This document shows, in pieces, positions 49,397 to 57,811 of a stretch of DNA of 64,000 bases. This DNA comes from Kiritimatiellia bacterium. Lineage in GTDB: Bacteria; Verrucomicrobiota; Kiritimatiellia; JAFGHX01. The notes under the pieces are model-generated. The model saw only the letters and a list, made by a program, of their open reading frames with translations, did no database searches and was not told where the DNA came from. The translations under genes and the position numbers were made by a program. Positions within the stretch are counted from its first letter, which is position 1; each line of letters starts with the position of its first letter. The stretch lies in NCBI GenBank assembly GCA_016929905.1, contig JAFGHX010000057.1, positions 1 to 64,000 of the forward strand. Direction: 5' to 3'.

Positions 49397-50875
49397 CTAT
49401 TTGCCCATCCCCATCACCTCGAGCAGATAGGGCTGCAGCCGCTTCTGGTACAGGGGCGACCCGCCGTGCCCGCACTGAACCAGATTGACGATTTCCTTGG
49501 GGCCCGCGTACGCGTTGTACATGGCATACACGCTCGTGGGCGGGCAGGTGCGGTCAAGGAACCCCGCGCTGAACAGCCCGCGCGCGGTCGCGCATTGGCC
49601 GAAGTTCATGCTGTCGAAATAGCGGGCCAGGCTCAGGACAGTCCGATCGGCGGTGCCGTCGTCCACCGGGATGAGGCGCGGCCAGCCCACGGCGCGGTTG
49701 GCCGCCATGCCGGTGTGGTCGCAGATGGCGGGAACGTGGGCCGAAATCGCGCTCACGCGCGAGTCGAGGCCGGCGGCGGCAACGGCCTGCCCGCCGCCCT
49801 GACTGCCGCCCGAAACGACAAGGTGTTTGCCGTCCCATTCCGGCTGCGTCGCGATGAAGTCGATGGCGCGTGCCAGGCGCAGGAACATGCCGTAGAAGTA
49901 GAAAGACTCCGGAGTCTCCCCGCCCCGTCTCGGGTAGCCCTTGAGTTCGCCCTGCGCCAGGGCCTGATAGTACTCCGGCGGTTCGCCGTTGGGGATTCCG
50001 TGCGCGTTGAAATCCATGGCCAATGCGCCACGGCCGGCCCACGTCTCCGGACCGCCCCGCCCCGAACTTCTGACCCCGGCCGCGTGGGGAAACAGAATGG
50101 CCGGCAGCGTCTTGTCCTGCCTCTTGCGCGGCTTGGCGAAGTATCCCGACACAGGCGCACCGCCCAGGCAGTCGAGTTGCACCTCGAACAGCTCGATGTC
50201 GTCTCGCTTGGTCGTGACAGGCGTCAGCCGGGCGTTCATGGGAAGTGCCGACAACTTCGTCTTCTGCGCGGCCCAGAACGCCTTGAAATCCTCCGGCACG
50301 GGCATCGAGGGCTTGAGCTTCTCGGGCTCAAACCCGGCGCCGCCGTACCCTCGTGTCCTGCGCCCGTCAGCCGTTTCCACGGTGACTTCAAGTTGAAGAA
50401 AGCCGGGTTCGGCCAGCGTACCGGCGACGGGTTCGGGATTCGCCAGCTCAAGCGTTCCTTTCCGGGTCGGCGCACAGCCGTCCTTGGTGAGCCGCCAGCT
50501 CGCCTTGCCCTCGCGCAGGGGCTCGCCCTTGTCCGTCACCTGCACCGTGAAGGCCGCCGTCTCCCCGACCGCGTACAATGCCGCCTCGCGATCGGCCAGC
50601 ACTTTCACCCGCAGTTCCGGATGGGGCGGCGGTTTGGCCGCCGCCGCGGTCAGGACGGTGAGCAGGAGCAGACCGAGTGCTCCCCGGCGTGCATACGCCA
50701 AGGCCCGCAGGCCCGGCTCCACCGGCGGCATGCCGGCACGGCCGCAAGCAACGGCGCAAGCCGAGACCCGGGGTTCGCGTTCCGCCTTCGCGAAGACGCT
50801 ACGGCGGACGCCGTCGGTGAACGCCGCCCTACCCGGCCGAGAGACTCCCGTGAACGTGTGAACGCGTACCACCAT
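49397..50875 (-). CDS. Exported acetylxylan esterase-like hydrolase (CE7/AXE1 family)
   Basis: A 492-residue frame from ATG 50875, which has AGGAGGGG at good spacing. The hydrophobic export segment (YARRGALGLLLLTVLTAAAA) lies only at residues 61-80; the intervening codons include REP-type sequence (separate entry), and ATG 50731 would place the signal peptide normally (444 residues). The mature part has a beta N-domain, then the AXE1 hydrolase: PEDFKAFWAAQKTKL, FPHAAGVRSSGRG, the nucleophile VVSGGSQGGGQAVAAAGLD, and C-terminal LDRTCPPTSVYAMYN (aspartate) with CGHGGSP (histidine). CE7 enzymes deacetylate xylo-oligosaccharides and related sugars. It is convergent with the creatininase-family gene. 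Confidence 0.85.
   Translation of the reverse strand: MVVRVHTFTGVSRPGRAAFTDGVRRSVFAKAEREPRVSACAVACGRAGMPPVEPGLRALAYARRGALGLLLLTVLTAAAAKPPPHPELRVKVLADREAALYAVGETAAFTVQVTDKGEPLREGKASWRLTKDGCAPTRKGTLELANPEPVAGTLAEPGFLQLEVTVETADGRRTRGYGGAGFEPEKLKPSMPVPEDFKAFWAAQKTKLSALPMNARLTPVTTKRDDIELFEVQLDCLGGAPVSGYFAKPRKRQDKTLPAILFPHAAGVRSSGRGGPETWAGRGALAMDFNAHGIPNGEPPEYYQALAQGELKGYPRRGGETPESFYFYGMFLRLARAIDFIATQPEWDGKHLVVSGGSQGGGQAVAAAGLDSRVSAISAHVPAICDHTGMAANRAVGWPRLIPVDDGTADRTVLSLARYFDSMNFGQCATARGLFSAGFLDRTCPPTSVYAMYNAYAGPKEIVNLVQCGHGGSPLYQKRLQPYLLEVMGMGK
50735..50860 (-). repeat. REP-type insertion inside the 5' end of the esterase gene
   Basis: Between the first codons of the esterase and its signal peptide lies about 125 bp containing the core GCTACGGCGGAC (50798-50809; 11 of 12 match the cores at 28735 and 44756), followed by paired GCCGTCGGTGAACGCCGCC and CCTACCCGG-type sequence. 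It stays in frame. It looks like a dispersed repeat that pushed the hydrophobic core away from the ribosome-binding site. Confidence 0.45.
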
Positions 50876-50975
50876 TGTGTCACCCCTCCTGCCCCCCACG
50901 GGACTTGTATGCGTGCCCCGCGGCACCGCGTGCCGCCGCCCTTCCGGCTGCGCGCCAAGGATGCCGCTTCTACAC

Positions 50976-51713
50976 TCATTCCGCCCGGACTCGCAACCCG
51001 GTCGGCGCCTGGATGGCCTGCTTCCGCAGGCCGATGCCATCGATGCTGTTTGCCGGGTCGCGCCAGTTCGAGATCGCGCGCAAGCGCACCTGGTTCCCGA
51101 CGTTGCCTTCGACGGTGTACAGCGAGGTGCCCTGTACGTAGCGCACGATCCCGCTGTGCCCGCCGCCGGCGGTGTCGTACCGCACGTAATCGCCCGGCTG
51201 CGGCACGAAGGTGGTCCAGTCGGGCGAGCTCTTGTCCACGAATCGGCTGTTGGCGACGAACCAGGCGCGAATGGAATAGGACCCCTTGAGCATCCAGCCG
51301 CCCTCGCTGCCGCCCGTGAACGGGCTGTCGGCGGCGCGATAGGCCCAGGCCACGAATTCGGAGCACCAGGCCTCATAGTCGTGCGGGCCGGTGCCGGTCT
51401 TGGCCAGATATCGCTTGATGTCGTAGGGGTAGAAATCGAGGTCCTGGCCCACCTCGTCGGGATAGCGACCGTTTTCGGCAACGGCCAGGGCGACGATCCG
51501 CTCGCCGCCTATCGCGTCGGCTGCCGGTCCAAAGACGGCATCCACGGTGATGGCGACGTCCTGCAGTTCCGCTTCGGGGACCCGGTAGTCCTTGACGTCC
51601 TCCATCTGCGCGGGCGGTTTGTCGGCACGGGAATACGTGGCGCCGTGGAACAAATGCAGGGCCGGGCAGAACAGGATGAGGCCTGCCGCGAGCAGCGTGT
51701 TGCGGATCGTCAT
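50976..51713 (-). CDS. Exported CHAP-domain cysteine hydrolase
   Basis: A 245-residue protein from ATG 51713 with GGGAA upstream and a signal-like start (TLLAAGLILFCPALHLFHGA). The CHAP-type core shows the cysteine in HDYEAWCSEFVAWAYRAAD and the histidine in GGGHSGIVRYV, followed by YTVEGNVGNQVRLR. CHAP enzymes cut amide bonds in peptidoglycan or act on related conjugates. Chemistry inference rests on the Cys and His placement only. It precedes the esterase gene on the same strand with 100 bp between; a functional link is unclear. Confidence 0.8.
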   Translation of the reverse strand: MTIRNTLLAAGLILFCPALHLFHGATYSRADKPPAQMEDVKDYRVPEAELQDVAITVDAVFGPAADAIGGERIVALAVAENGRYPDEVGQDLDFYPYDIKRYLAKTGTGPHDYEAWCSEFVAWAYRAADSPFTGGSEGGWMLKGSYSIRAWFVANSRFVDKSSPDWTTFVPQPGDYVRYDTAGGGHSGIVRYVQGTSLYTVEGNVGNQVRLRAISNWRDPANSIDGIGLRKQAIQAPTGLRVRAE

Positions 51714-51932
51714 GAGCGGCGTTCCCAAAACGGGCCGGGCACAACCGGGCCCGGACAACGACAGCCTATTCTGCGGCAGACGAGAAGTCAACAACGGGCA
51801 TGCCCGCGGGGCGAGCCGTGCGCGGTCACAGCTCCCTGCGCCCTCTGGACAGGGCCTGAGCCATAGTGTAGAGTTCGATTCGCGCGGGAATCGGTGCAGC
51901 CCGGAACGTGCATGTCTGTCGGAAGACCGCCA

Positions 51933-53153
51933 ATGAGAGATCTTATCGACAAGTGGACCCGCACGGACGAGACGGCCTTTCGCCTGCTGCTGGCGGGCGT
52001 GTTCGCGATCACCTTCTCCATCGCGCTGGGTCAGACGCTGCTGGGCCTGTGTTTCGCGGCAACGGCCGTCGTGCTTGTCCGTGCCCGCCGCCGGCCCGCC
52101 CTGCCGCGGGTGACCGGGTTCGCCGCGGCCTTCGTACTGCTGGCGGGTGCAACGGCGGTGTTGGGCAAGAGCCCGAGTTACAGCCTCCACAAGTGGTCCT
52201 GCCTGTTCTGGCTCGTCGTGCTGCCGGCTACCGCGACTCTGGCCCTGTGGCCGGACCGGGCTACGACCGTATTGAAGGCGTTCGCGCTGGGCACGGGCGT
52301 GCTGGCCTGCCGCGTCTGCATCGAAAAGCCGATTGCGGCGTGGCACGCTCTGCGTGCGGGCGAGCCGTACGCCACGGACTTCACGCACGCGCTGATTCAT
52401 CAGGGCTCGATGACAAAGGGCCAAATGCTGATGCTCGGCGTCGTGGCCGCACTGGCGCTGGTCGGTTGCGCCCGGAAACGGAGCCGGGCCTTCTGGGGCT
52501 GGACCGCGCTGCTGGCGCTGCTCGTTCTGGCGTTGGTTGTGAACCTGAAACGCGGCTCCTGGTTCTGCGCCTGCCTGGTCATATTCGCCTTCGCGCTCGT
52601 GCGCCGGAACTGGAAAGTCGTGGGGGTCGCCGTGCTCGCGGCCGCCGTGCTGTGCATGCACCCGTGGGTCCGTACGCGGCTGGCGACGTTGCGCGAGGAA
52701 TTCGACATCCACAAAGGCGGCCGACTCACGATGTGGGCTACGATCGCGCCCCGCATCGTGAAGCAGTATCCGCTGGGGATCGGCTATGGCGCCTTGCGCG
52801 ACGACCGGGTCATCTCGCAACTCGCGCCGGAGATGGAGAAGGGCCGGCACCACCTGCACTCGAACCCGGTTCAGATCCTGGTGGAGACGGGCTGGCCGGG
52901 CCTCGGGGTGTTCCTGGCGTGGCTGGTCCAGGCGCTGGTCACCGCCGTGCGCCTTGTGCGCCGCACGCGCGTGGGGCCGCCGGCCGCGCATCTGGTCGCC
53001 ACGGCCTACCTCCTGATGCTGGCCGGCCTGCTCGCCAACGGTCTGGTCGAGTACAACTTCGGGGACACCGAACTGCTCACCGTCTATGCGGTGATGATGG
53101 GGGTCGGCGGCGCGGCCGGCGCCTGTGCGGCTGCCGCCCGCCAACAAGGATGA
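51933..53153 (+). CDS. O-antigen ligase family (Wzy/WaaL-like) membrane protein
   Basis: A 406-residue protein with about ten membrane helices (hydrophobic blocks from residues 17 to 400) and the family's large outside loop near TMWATIAPRIVKQYPLGIGYGA and HHLHSNPVQILVETGWPG, where H-S-N-P-Q-G residues are the usual signature. Family members transfer or polymerise O-antigen or related glycans. I chose ATG 51933 (GGAAG upstream); in-frame starts exist at 51894 (GTG) and 51912. Its stop overlaps the following lipoprotein start (ATGA), so the two are coupled. Confidence 0.87.
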   Translation: MRDLIDKWTRTDETAFRLLLAGVFAITFSIALGQTLLGLCFAATAVVLVRARRRPALPRVTGFAAAFVLLAGATAVLGKSPSYSLHKWSCLFWLVVLPATATLALWPDRATTVLKAFALGTGVLACRVCIEKPIAAWHALRAGEPYATDFTHALIHQGSMTKGQMLMLGVVAALALVGCARKRSRAFWGWTALLALLVLALVVNLKRGSWFCACLVIFAFALVRRNWKVVGVAVLAAAVLCMHPWVRTRLATLREEFDIHKGGRLTMWATIAPRIVKQYPLGIGYGALRDDRVISQLAPEMEKGRHHLHSNPVQILVETGWPGLGVFLAWLVQALVTAVRLVRRTRVGPPAAHLVATAYLLMLAGLLANGLVEYNFGDTELLTVYAVMMGVGGAAGACAAAARQQG

Positions 53154-53746
53154 AGACGACGCCATTTGCTGCTGTTGCACGCGGGGCAGCCGCCGCGGCC
53201 GTGCTGCTCGCGCTTGCCGGCTGCGCGCTGCGCATGCATGTCGGCTCGCAATCCGCCTGCTGCCGGAACCTGCAGGCGATCGACAACGCGAAGGCTCGCT
53301 TCGCCGAGGAACGGCGGCTCGGCGAAGGTGCCATGCCGTCGGCGCGCGACCTGGCCCCCTATATCCCGGGCGGATGGAAGAGCGTCCGGTGCGCGGGCGG
53401 CGGCACCTACTCAATCAATGCGGTCGGGCAGTTCGCCGCCTGCTCCATCGGGCGCCACAACTGGGAATACAGGGGCGGCCTGCACATCGAAGCGCGGCTC
53501 GCGCGCGCCGTGCAGCGGTTCCGAACCGATTGCGGCGCGTTCCCCGCGGAGAACCAGGGCCTGCAAGCACTCGTCTCCGATCCGGCCATGCCCGGCTGGC
53601 GCGGCCCGTACCTGACCCCGGAAGAGTTGCTCGATCCGTGGGGCACGCCGTATCGCTATGAGCTGAAACGCCGCGCACCGCGCATCGTGTCGGCGGGGGT
53701 GGATAAGACGTTCGGTTCGGCGGACGATGTGGTGTTGCGGTGGTGA
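53150..53746 (+). CDS. Lipoprotein with two pilin-type globular domains in tandem
   Basis: A 198-residue protein from ATG 53150. The signal peptide ends in the lipobox LALAGC, so it is lipid-anchored rather than processed as a prepilin. Residues 36-100 (CRNLQAIDNAKARFAEE, DLAPYIPGGW, GGTYSINAVGQFAACS) match the periplasmic part of type IV prepilins. Residues 110-198 (RFRTDCGAFPAENQGLQAL, DPWGTPYRYEL, SAGVDKTFGSADDVV) match the GspG/T2SSG major pseudopilin C-domain. The N-terminal pilin helix is absent from both. It is coupled to the O-antigen ligase; a role in envelope glycan display or secretion is only a guess. Confidence 0.7.
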   Translation: MKTTPFAAVARGAAAAAVLLALAGCALRMHVGSQSACCRNLQAIDNAKARFAEERRLGEGAMPSARDLAPYIPGGWKSVRCAGGGTYSINAVGQFAACSIGRHNWEYRGGLHIEARLARAVQRFRTDCGAFPAENQGLQALVSDPAMPGWRGPYLTPEELLDPWGTPYRYELKRRAPRIVSAGVDKTFGSADDVVLRW

Positions 53747-54052
53747 GGGGGCCTTGTTCGGAGGGTACCCCACTTCATCGCCAATCCTGCCTCATAGGCG
53801 GGCTCATGGACTCTGCCGGGACCTCTTGTCGAAGGCCCCAACACGACCAACACGCGACAGGACGAATTCAGACGAAGAGTACACCCAACGCACACACCCC
53901 TACACGGTATGCATACCCCCAGGGGAGCCCCGGCCTGCCAAATCCCGGCTTTCCCCCGGAATCCGCCGAAATCCGCCTCCTGGCACGATATCTGCTGATT
54001 CCAGGGGCTACAAGAGCGCGTTGACGACAGCCGGACCCTCGGAGCTCTATCC
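53747..54052. other. Gap, no gene recognised
   Basis: About 300 bp between the tandem-pilin lipoprotein and the lipase-like gene. The frames present are short and without recognisable motifs, and no hairpin or clear promoter stands out. Confidence 0.4.
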
Positions 54053-55048
54053 ATGAAGTTACCGAACCGTGTCCTGATACTCTGGTCTGTTCTCCTGCTC
54101 CCGATTTGGCAGCCCACGATGCCGGCGCCCCCGCCGAAGGCCGAACTGGTCTTCGTCTATCTCCACGGAATCGGCGGGCCAAAGGAGAAACCGAGATTCT
54201 GCGATAACATGCGCCGATTCCTGGCAGAGGTGGATTATCCGTGCCGGGTTCGGAACTACGTATGGGATTCGGCCAAGGTGGACATTCGGCATGCCGGCGA
54301 CAGCTGGCGAGAGTCCGAACGGCACGCTGAGGAGGAAGCGCCCAAGTTCAAGGCGCGAGTCATCGACGCGCTGGAGAAGCGACAGACCCCGTACGTCCTC
54401 ATCGGCTTCAGCGTCGGCACGCGCGTCATCCTGCGCGCACTGGAACGCTCGAAGGGCGGCCTGAGAATGCTGAGGGGCGTGTACTTCCTCGGTTCGGCCA
54501 TGACCCACGACACAACCCTATCGCCCGACGTATTGCCGGCCGGCATGAAGATCGTCAATTACCATTCACCGCACAGAGACCGGGTCCATCAGTTTGCGTT
54601 CAGCTACGTGAATGACCTGCCCGCCGGCGGACAGACGGGGTTCACCGACACCCGCGTCTTCGACAACTACGCGGTAGCCTGCACGCACGCGCACAAAGGG
54701 CTCGGCATCCCGATCGACTACTCACAACTGGCCTGCGCCATCGGGTATGTGGCATTGTTCAGGGAGGGCGTGTTCATCCCCGGGGAGGACCACTCCAATC
54801 TCGAATGGCGTGTGGGTCAGGGCAAGGTGTGGTGGAACAAAATCCTGTGCATGCCGTGTGAGGTCGACGGCAAGCCGCGGACGGTGGAAATCGAGCAGAA
54901 CGCCATCGTGTCGGACTACTTTCGGGCGCTCGTGCTCGATCCGGACGGCACGCGCACTCGGATCGCCCGCGGCCGCAACATGCACGCGATCCTCCACGAA
55001 CTGGAAGTCGTCCCCCCGTCCCACTGGCGCCACGGCAAACCGCGCTAG
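54053..55048 (+). CDS. Alpha/beta hydrolase-like exported protein (DUF726/lipase-like)
   Basis: A 331-residue protein with a short signal-like start (VLILWSVLLLPIWQPTMPA). It has FVYLHGIGGPKEKP (oxyanion strand), the nucleophile elbow YVLIGFSVGTRVILRALER and GVYFLGSAMTHD, which is the layout of the DUF726/class 3 lipase-like group. A candidate aspartate and histidine lie near FIPGEDHSNLEW. CGGAG precedes ATG 54053. Substrate is unknown. It is convergent with a receiver gene, with a strong hairpin between. Confidence 0.7.
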   Translation: MKLPNRVLILWSVLLLPIWQPTMPAPPPKAELVFVYLHGIGGPKEKPRFCDNMRRFLAEVDYPCRVRNYVWDSAKVDIRHAGDSWRESERHAEEEAPKFKARVIDALEKRQTPYVLIGFSVGTRVILRALERSKGGLRMLRGVYFLGSAMTHDTTLSPDVLPAGMKIVNYHSPHRDRVHQFAFSYVNDLPAGGQTGFTDTRVFDNYAVACTHAHKGLGIPIDYSQLACAIGYVALFREGVFIPGEDHSNLEWRVGQGKVWWNKILCMPCEVDGKPRTVEIEQNAIVSDYFRALVLDPDGTRTRIARGRNMHAILHELEVVPPSHWRHGKPR

Positions 55049-55058
55049 GCAGAAGCGT

Positions 55059-55096
55059 CTCTCGCCCGCTCGGGGACTCGCTTGAGCGGGCGAGAG
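55059..55096. terminator. Strong 13-bp hairpin between convergent genes
   Basis: CTCTCGCCCGCTC (55059-55071) and GAGCGGGCGAGAG (55084-55096) are perfect complements around a 12-nt loop, 11 bp after the lipase-like stop and 10 bp before the receiver stop. It may act as a two-way terminator or be a REP-type repeat; no T-run follows. Confidence 0.6.
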
Positions 55097-55105
55097 GTTT
55101 CTCCC

Positions 55106-55546
55106 CTACCGCCAGGCGCGGCGGCGGGAGGCGGGGGCAGCCGTGCGCGCGGCTTCGGCGATGCGCCGCTCGCAGTCGTCCAGCCACAGGTTGAGGTGCG
55201 GCACGCTGAACGGTTTGTCGAACCGCTTGCAGCCGAGCGCCAGGCACTTGCCCGCCTCACCCATGGTCCAGGCGCCCGACATCAGCGCCAGGTTGGCCGG
55301 GTTGCAGCCGCGCGCGATCGCCGCCTCGACGAACTCGAACCCGCTCCGCCCGCAGACGTGGACGTCGGAAAGCAGGATGTCGACGCCCGGAAACAGCGGG
55401 TCGGACAGGTCCGGTACGTCCGCGGACCACGGCGGCGTTTCGTCGTCCGGTACGACAGACACCTGATAGCCGCGCTCGCTCAGAAACCGCTCCAGAAAGC
55501 TGCGAATCACTTCTTCGTCGTCAAAGACCAGTGCGTTGATCTTCAT
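55106..55546 (-). CDS. Single-domain response regulator (receiver)
   Basis: A 146-residue receiver from ATG 55546, with AGAGGAG upstream; the frame continues to 55618 without similarity. Acidic pair at LVFDDEEVI, phospho-acceptor D61 in ILLSDVHVCGRSG, LMSGAW, and the lysine in FDKPFSVPHL. A 12-residue insertion with extra D/P residues follows the second strand. The C-terminus is basic (RTAAPASRRRAWR). No output domain and no kinase gene nearby, so its partner must be elsewhere. Confidence 0.82.
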   Translation of the reverse strand: MKINALVFDDEEVIRSFLERFLSERGYQVSVVPDDETPPWSADVPDLSDPLFPGVDILLSDVHVCGRSGFEFVEAAIARGCNPANLALMSGAWTMGEAGKCLALGCKRFDKPFSVPHLNLWLDDCERRIAEAARTAAPASRRRAWR

Positions 55547-55799
55547 CGTCGGGCTCCTCTTCCGGCATCCGCCCGAACGCGTCCGGGCACCCGAGCTATT
55601 CGGCGGACACACGCTCAATCGTACAGTTTAGGCCTGCGCGCCACCCCATCGCCATCAGCCCCGCCCTGATTCCACCCCGCGAAAAACCTGAGAACTCTAC
55701 GCTACTTTTAAAAGAAGCGCAACAAGAAAAATCACGCGAAATAGCATTCGGTAGGACGGTTTCCGGGTCGTGGGGTCAAAATCTCTTAGGGCGAACCCT

Positions 55800-55827
55800 T
55801 TGCAGGCCGCTCGTCATCGGTTATGCT
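55800..55827 (+). promoter_or_regulatory. Probable promoter of rsgA
   Basis: TTGCAG (55800-55805) and TATGCT (55822-55827) are 16 bp apart and lie just before ATG 55837, leaving a very short leader. The rest of the gap from 55547 holds no gene. Confidence 0.45.
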
Positions 55828-55836
55828 CGAGGCAGA

Positions 55837-56931
55837 ATGCGCAACATGGAACTCTCGCAAATAGGCTGGAGCTCGTTCTTCGAAGCGGGATTCGCGCCGT
55901 ACGCGGCCGAAGACCTGGTGCCGGCCAGGGTGATCCGCGAGGACAGGGGCCGCTACCTGTTGTTGTCGACAGCGGGCGAGTGGAGCGCGCTGGTGTCCGG
56001 CGCGTTCCGCCATAGCGTCGGGTCGAGGTGCGATTTCCCGGCCGTAGGCGACTGGGTGGCGTGTACCGGCGGGGCGGCGGGCGCGGAGGCGGTGATCCGG
56101 GCGGTGCTGCCGCGCCGAGGCTGTTTCCGGCGGAAGGAGGCGGGCGCTCGGACCGAGGCGCAGGTTGTGGCGGCGAACGTGGACACGGTGTTCGTGGTGA
56201 GCGGATTGGACGGCGGCCGGAACTTCAATCTGCGGCGGATCGAACGCTATCTCGTTCTGTGCCGGGAGAGCGCCGCCGCGCCAGTCGCCGTGCTCAACAA
56301 GGCGGACTTGTGCGAAGCGCGCGACTCATTCGTTGCGCAGGTGCGCACCATCGCCGCTGCCATGCCGGTCCATGTGGTCAGCGCCGTGACCGGTGAAGGG
56401 ATCGGCGCACTGCTCGCCTGCGCGGGACCGGGCCGGACCCTCGCCCTGCTGGGCCCGTCCGGCGTGGGCAAGTCGGCCCTGATCAACGCCATGCTGGGAG
56501 CGGAACGCCTGGTGACCGGCGAGGTGCGCGCCGATGACCGGCGCGGCCGGCACACCACGACACGACGCGAGCTGTTCTTCCTGCCCAACGGCGGAATGGT
56601 GATCGACACGCCCGGCATGCGCGAGCTGCAGCTATGGGGCGATGACGAAAGCCTGAGCAAGACGTTCGCCGACGTCGAGGAGCTGGCGCGGCAGTGCCGG
56701 TTCCGCGACTGCCGGCACCTGGACGAAGAGGGTTGCGCGGTGCGGCAGGCGATCGGCGAGGGCACGCTGGACGCCGCCCGCTACGACAGCTATCTCAGGC
56801 TGCAGCGGGAACTGGCGCACCTGGCGAGACGCCGGGATGAGAAGACGCGGTCCAACCCCAAGGCCCGGTGGAAGGATATCGCGAAGCGGCGGCGCGAACT
56901 CAAGAAGCAATCGCGGCTGCCGGACGGCTGA
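55837..56931 (+). CDS. rsgA: Ribosome small-subunit biogenesis GTPase RsgA
   Basis: A 364-residue circularly permuted GTPase. An N-terminal OB-fold (about 30-100) leads into the GTPase with motifs in the order G4 (LNKADL), G1 (LLGPSGVGKSALINAM), switch segment with GRHTTTRRELF and G3 (IDTPGMREL), then a zinc-binding tail CRFRDCRHLDEEGCAV (C-x4-C-x-H-x5-C). RsgA checks 30S maturation and releases RbfA. All key motifs are intact and length is normal. It is a housekeeping gene with no functional tie to its neighbours. Confidence 0.96.
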   Translation: MRNMELSQIGWSSFFEAGFAPYAAEDLVPARVIREDRGRYLLLSTAGEWSALVSGAFRHSVGSRCDFPAVGDWVACTGGAAGAEAVIRAVLPRRGCFRRKEAGARTEAQVVAANVDTVFVVSGLDGGRNFNLRRIERYLVLCRESAAAPVAVLNKADLCEARDSFVAQVRTIAAAMPVHVVSAVTGEGIGALLACAGPGRTLALLGPSGVGKSALINAMLGAERLVTGEVRADDRRGRHTTTRRELFFLPNGGMVIDTPGMRELQLWGDDESLSKTFADVEELARQCRFRDCRHLDEEGCAVRQAIGEGTLDAARYDSYLRLQRELAHLARRRDEKTRSNPKARWKDIAKRRRELKKQSRLPDG

Positions 56932-56968
56932 CGCTCCGAGAGACTGGCTCGAGCAAGTTGGGAAAAGA

Positions 56969-57041
56969 ACGGCCCCCGCGCGCCTAGCCACACGAAGGGT
57001 GTGCACACAACGTGCTGAGCGTCACAGCGCGGGGGCCCGTT
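56969..57041. terminator. Long imperfect hairpin between convergent rsgA and a pilin-like gene
   Basis: ACGGCCCCCGCGC near 56969-56981 pairs with GCGCGGGGGCCCGT near 57027-57040 (one bulged base). A variable loop of about 45 nt lies between, so it could also be a structured RNA or element end. A further GGCGGCGC-type hairpin occurs near 57070-57090. A 10/12 unit of the 12-bp repeat family lies just before it at 56946. Confidence 0.5.
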
Positions 57042-57121
57042 CGACTGTGTGAAGGATGACAAAGAGCGGCGGCGCCGTCAAGCGCCGCGGGAAGAGGTCA
57101 TCCAACGCTATGAAGACAGGC

Positions 57122-57652
57122 TCACTCGGTACGCCCCGGTTGCTCGAAGACATCCTTTAGCGCGGCCAGGTCTTCGGCGCAACACCATTTCACCTGCCCC
57201 CCCGAAAACAGAGCGGGCGCACCGTATCCGCCGTGGTTTTCGGGTGAACAGAATAGGATAACGCCACGGGTGCGCGAAGTCCCGGCTCGCTGCCCGAGAT
57301 AGTGGTAGTCCGACCAGTCGTCCGCCTCGGACATCCGGCCGGGCGCACGGTTGTTCGCGGGGCACACGAGCAGGGCAGGCCCACCCTGGCCCAGATACGG
57401 CTGCAAGCTCGACAGATCCGGCGGCAGCTCCCCGCCGTGATCGCCCGTGTACAGGTCGAACGCCACGCCGAGGGTCCGCAGGCGGAACATGCACGCCATC
57501 CGCGCCTGCCGCGCGCGCCATACCCGCACAACCTGTGGCGCCACGAAACTGGCGACCAGCGCCACCAAGGCCCCAATGGCCAGCCGGCGCCAGAAGATCA
57601 GCTTCTTGTGCGCAACAAGCTGCTCCCTCAGCTCCGAGTCGTGCTCAGTCAT
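57122..57652 (-). CDS. Membrane-anchored pseudopilin-like protein
   Basis: A 176-residue protein with a cytoplasmic basic start, one membrane helix (about 22-44, LAIGALVALVASFVAPQVV) and an outside domain with RMACMFRLRTLGVAFDLYTGDHGGELPP in part, LLVCPANNR and GVILFCSPENHGGYGAPALFSGGQVKWC. The helix-to-C-R-L-x-x-L-G-x-A-x-x-x-Y pattern is that of PVC-type DUF1559/type II pseudopilin proteins, but the classical prepilin cleavage motif is missing and the helix is about 20 residues in. Function unknown. Confidence 0.65.
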   Translation of the reverse strand: MTEHDSELREQLVAHKKLIFWRRLAIGALVALVASFVAPQVVRVWRARQARMACMFRLRTLGVAFDLYTGDHGGELPPDLSSLQPYLGQGGPALLVCPANNRAPGRMSEADDWSDYHYLGQRAGTSRTRGVILFCSPENHGGYGAPALFSGGQVKWCCAEDLAALKDVFEQPGRTE

Positions 57653-57811
57653 GTGGCACCAGCATGGCCTCTACCGCCCCGTGAATCAACACCTTTCTGA
57701 CGCACCCCACAAGATATGGCGTTCGAGGTGCGTAATCGGTCGCGGCGGAAACACAGAAAGCCCCGTCCCGTCGTCTCACATGCAGGGCGTCACATCAGAA
57801 AACGGCCGGCG

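Noticed and set aside
51908-53149. Upstream extension of the tandem-pilin lipoprotein frame
   Set aside because: The lipoprotein signal begins at ATG 53150 and the extension is a frame-shifted reading of the O-antigen ligase gene.
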